From Loxodes magnus (taxonomy: Eukaryota; Ciliophora; Karyorelictea; Loxodida; Loxodidae): a DNA stretch of 64,000 nt. The DNA lies in contig CAMPDV010000683.1 of assembly GCA_946699065.1 (NCBI GenBank), positions 62,001-126,000 of the forward strand, written 5' to 3'. Shown in pieces: positions 62,669-64,000 of the stretch. Positions within the stretch are counted from its first letter, which is position 1. Every line of letters begins with the position of its first letter. The position numbers and the translations under genes were made by a program. The notes beneath the pieces were generated by a model that was not told where the DNA came from, did not search any database, and worked only from the letters and a program-made list of their open reading frames with translations.

Positions 62669-63073
62669 GATTATAGAGCGCAACTACACATTCTCGTTCA
62701 GCTTTTTCAATATTAGTATTTAATATTAAGAAAAAAATATTTCTCATACTTCTTATTAAAATTCTTCTAATCTAATCGTCATGTCAGCTTCTCAAATGGG
62801 AAATTTACTTATTAAACATTATTCATAATTCTTAACCAAATGTTCCAGTCTTCTTGAATAAGGTCCGAATAAGAATAAGTAATAAAGCCATTAATTAGAA
62901 GGCCCGTCAGTCAAACTTTCGTACTGCTAGATAGAACCCTCGGGGTAAGTTAGGCTTGTCTCAACTGAGTTTATCCACCCTTCCCCGTGGTGGCATCTGT
63001 GCGAGATTACTCGCAATCAGTATAAACTGAACTATATTACCTACTTGTTCTCTTGATCGCAGCCGGCATCCAT
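62669..63073 (-). mobile_element. SINE-like element, copy 2
   Basis: Inverted relative to copy 1 at 33,153-33,560 and similar over its whole 405 bp. The best-kept core is GCGAGTAATCTCGCAC, then GATGCCAC-ACGGGGAAGGGTGGATAA, CCTAACTTACCCCGAGGGTTCT and GAAAGTTTGACTGACG. The tail (62,669-62,707) is diverged: its hairpin arms no longer pair well. Substitutions inside predicted stems (GACGAGCC against GACGGGCC) hint at an RNA that was under structural constraint. Confidence 0.7.
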
Positions 63074-63270
63074 TTTTATATAATATAATATAATAAAATT
63101 AAAATCCACGAAAAAAAAAATCCGTCCCCAGTTATTGGAAAAGTAAAAAAAAAGCCTATTAAATTTTAAAATATTTATCTATTAAGCATTAGGCAATTAT
63201 AATTTCTTAAAAAATTAAAAATTATATACTTAACAATTTAATCTTAAAATTAAAATAAATATTTCAAAAA

Positions 63271-64000
63271 ATGGAATCTTTTAATTAAGAAACTTTTTTA
63301 GAGATGAAGGAGTTATCTAAACAATATTTACCTTAAGAATTAGTTTCTCTAAAAACAGGTCAAATTGAGGGATTTACGTAAAGACCTACGCTAGAGTTTG
63401 GAATATTGGATCCATTAACTTAGAAGAATTTACGTTGCATAAAAATCCTTAAATTAGATTTTAGAAAAAGTAAAATTTATATATTTTAACTGCTATCTGA
63501 AAATACCACTTAAAATGCTTAATAAATCAAGAATGAGAAAACAAAAAATCTTAAGAAATTCCAACCAAATAAAAAGCAAAAGATTAAAGGTAGCGAAAAG
63601 ACAAAATAGTTAGAATTAAAGTCGTCATTAGATTTGGCGGTAAAAAGATAAAGATTAAGATTAAATTGAAGATAAAGATAAAAATAAAAATAAAGAATAA
63701 GATTAAGATAAAGTTTAAGAAGATATCTAGATTTTTGAAGAATATGATATGCAAAATTTAAATTAAAATTAAAATCGGTTTCAAATTAAAAACTCTTAAA
63801 CTGTAATTTAGACAAAGAGTTAATTAGAAAGCAAGATTCATTATAATAGCAATTATTTGTTTGAAAATATTTGTTAAAATTAATCAAAATAGTTAAAAGA
63901 AGTTTAAATTTAAACTGATTTGAGATAAGAAGATAACATTATTAATAGTCTGAGAGAGATAAATTATTAAAAATTAGATAATGAAAATATAAGGAAACAA
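63271..64000 (+). CDS. Unassigned gene, 5' part, runs off the window
   Basis: Not recognised. ATG 63,271 (after AAAAA) opens MESFNQETFLEMKELSKQYL, about 120 codons of balanced composition (Gly, Pro, Glu, Thr present), then a Lys-rich stretch. From about 63,640 a neighbouring frame takes over with an Asp/Lys/Gln-rich repeat (DKDQDQIEDKDKNKNK) and a coiled coil (NIINSLREINYQKLDNENI) to the window end. The frame change needs a short intron of length 1 modulo 3, or a frameshift; I could not place it. Gln is often TAA/TAG. Confidence 0.5.

Overview
The window is very AT-rich nuclear DNA, almost certainly from a ciliate, and it cannot be read with the standard code. Recognisable proteins (seven- and eight-bladed WD40 propellers, RING fingers, reverse transcriptases, CCHC zinc knuckles) only become continuous when TAA and TAG are read as Gln and TGA as Trp. 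Paralogous copies inside the window show this directly: the same conserved column is TGG in one copy and TGA in another, or CAA in one and TAA in another. Some genes nevertheless seem to end at a TGA (the WD40 gene ending at 9,353; the RING/WD40 gene ending at 21,319). That pattern fits a karyorelict-type code (Loxodes-like) or the Condylostoma code. The lineage is an inference.

Layout. 1-5.1 kb: unrecognised coding segments on both strands. 5.8-8.1 kb: non-LTR retrotransposon (LINE) ORF2, minus strand. 9.35-10.56 kb: WD40 gene with a 22-nt intron, minus strand. 11.6-16.1 kb: two gag-like ORF1 copies (minus) and two unassigned coding segments. 16.65-17.1 kb: SINE-like element. 17.66-17.88 kb: tRNA-Ala(CGC) and tRNA-Lys(TTT). 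18.6-19.6 kb: LINE and coding fragments. 20.7-23.8 kb: RING / Gln-rich coil / pentapeptide / WD40 gene, minus strand. 24.1-29.7 kb: one rDNA unit on the minus strand, in the order 18S 3' part, 5.8S, 28S, spacer, 18S 5' part; both ends lie inside the 18S and the central 18S segment is absent. 29.7-37.6 kb: a nest of LINE pieces in both orientations plus a SINE-like element. 37.7-40.3 kb: a near-identical second copy of the RING/WD40 gene, without its N-terminus. 40.3-58.8 kb: an 18.5-kb (TTA)n-derived satellite with higher-order structure, interrupted by one gag-like insertion. 58.8-59.9 kb: RING / coiled-coil / ubiquitin-like gene. 60.0-60.9 kb: degenerate GTAAG-rich repeat. 62.7-63.1 kb: second SINE-like copy. 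63.3-64.0 kb: start of an unassigned gene.

Most identifiable protein-coding DNA here belongs to one non-LTR retrotransposon family: six gag-like zinc-knuckle copies and five reverse-transcriptase pieces. Apparent non-autonomous partners share its 3' terminal hairpin. The host genes are two WD40 loci (one duplicated), the RING-ubiquitin-like gene, two tRNAs and the rDNA. Because nearly every codon is sense in this code, an open frame alone proves little. The unnamed segments rest on purine-rich strand bias and on amino-acid composition, and carry low confidence.
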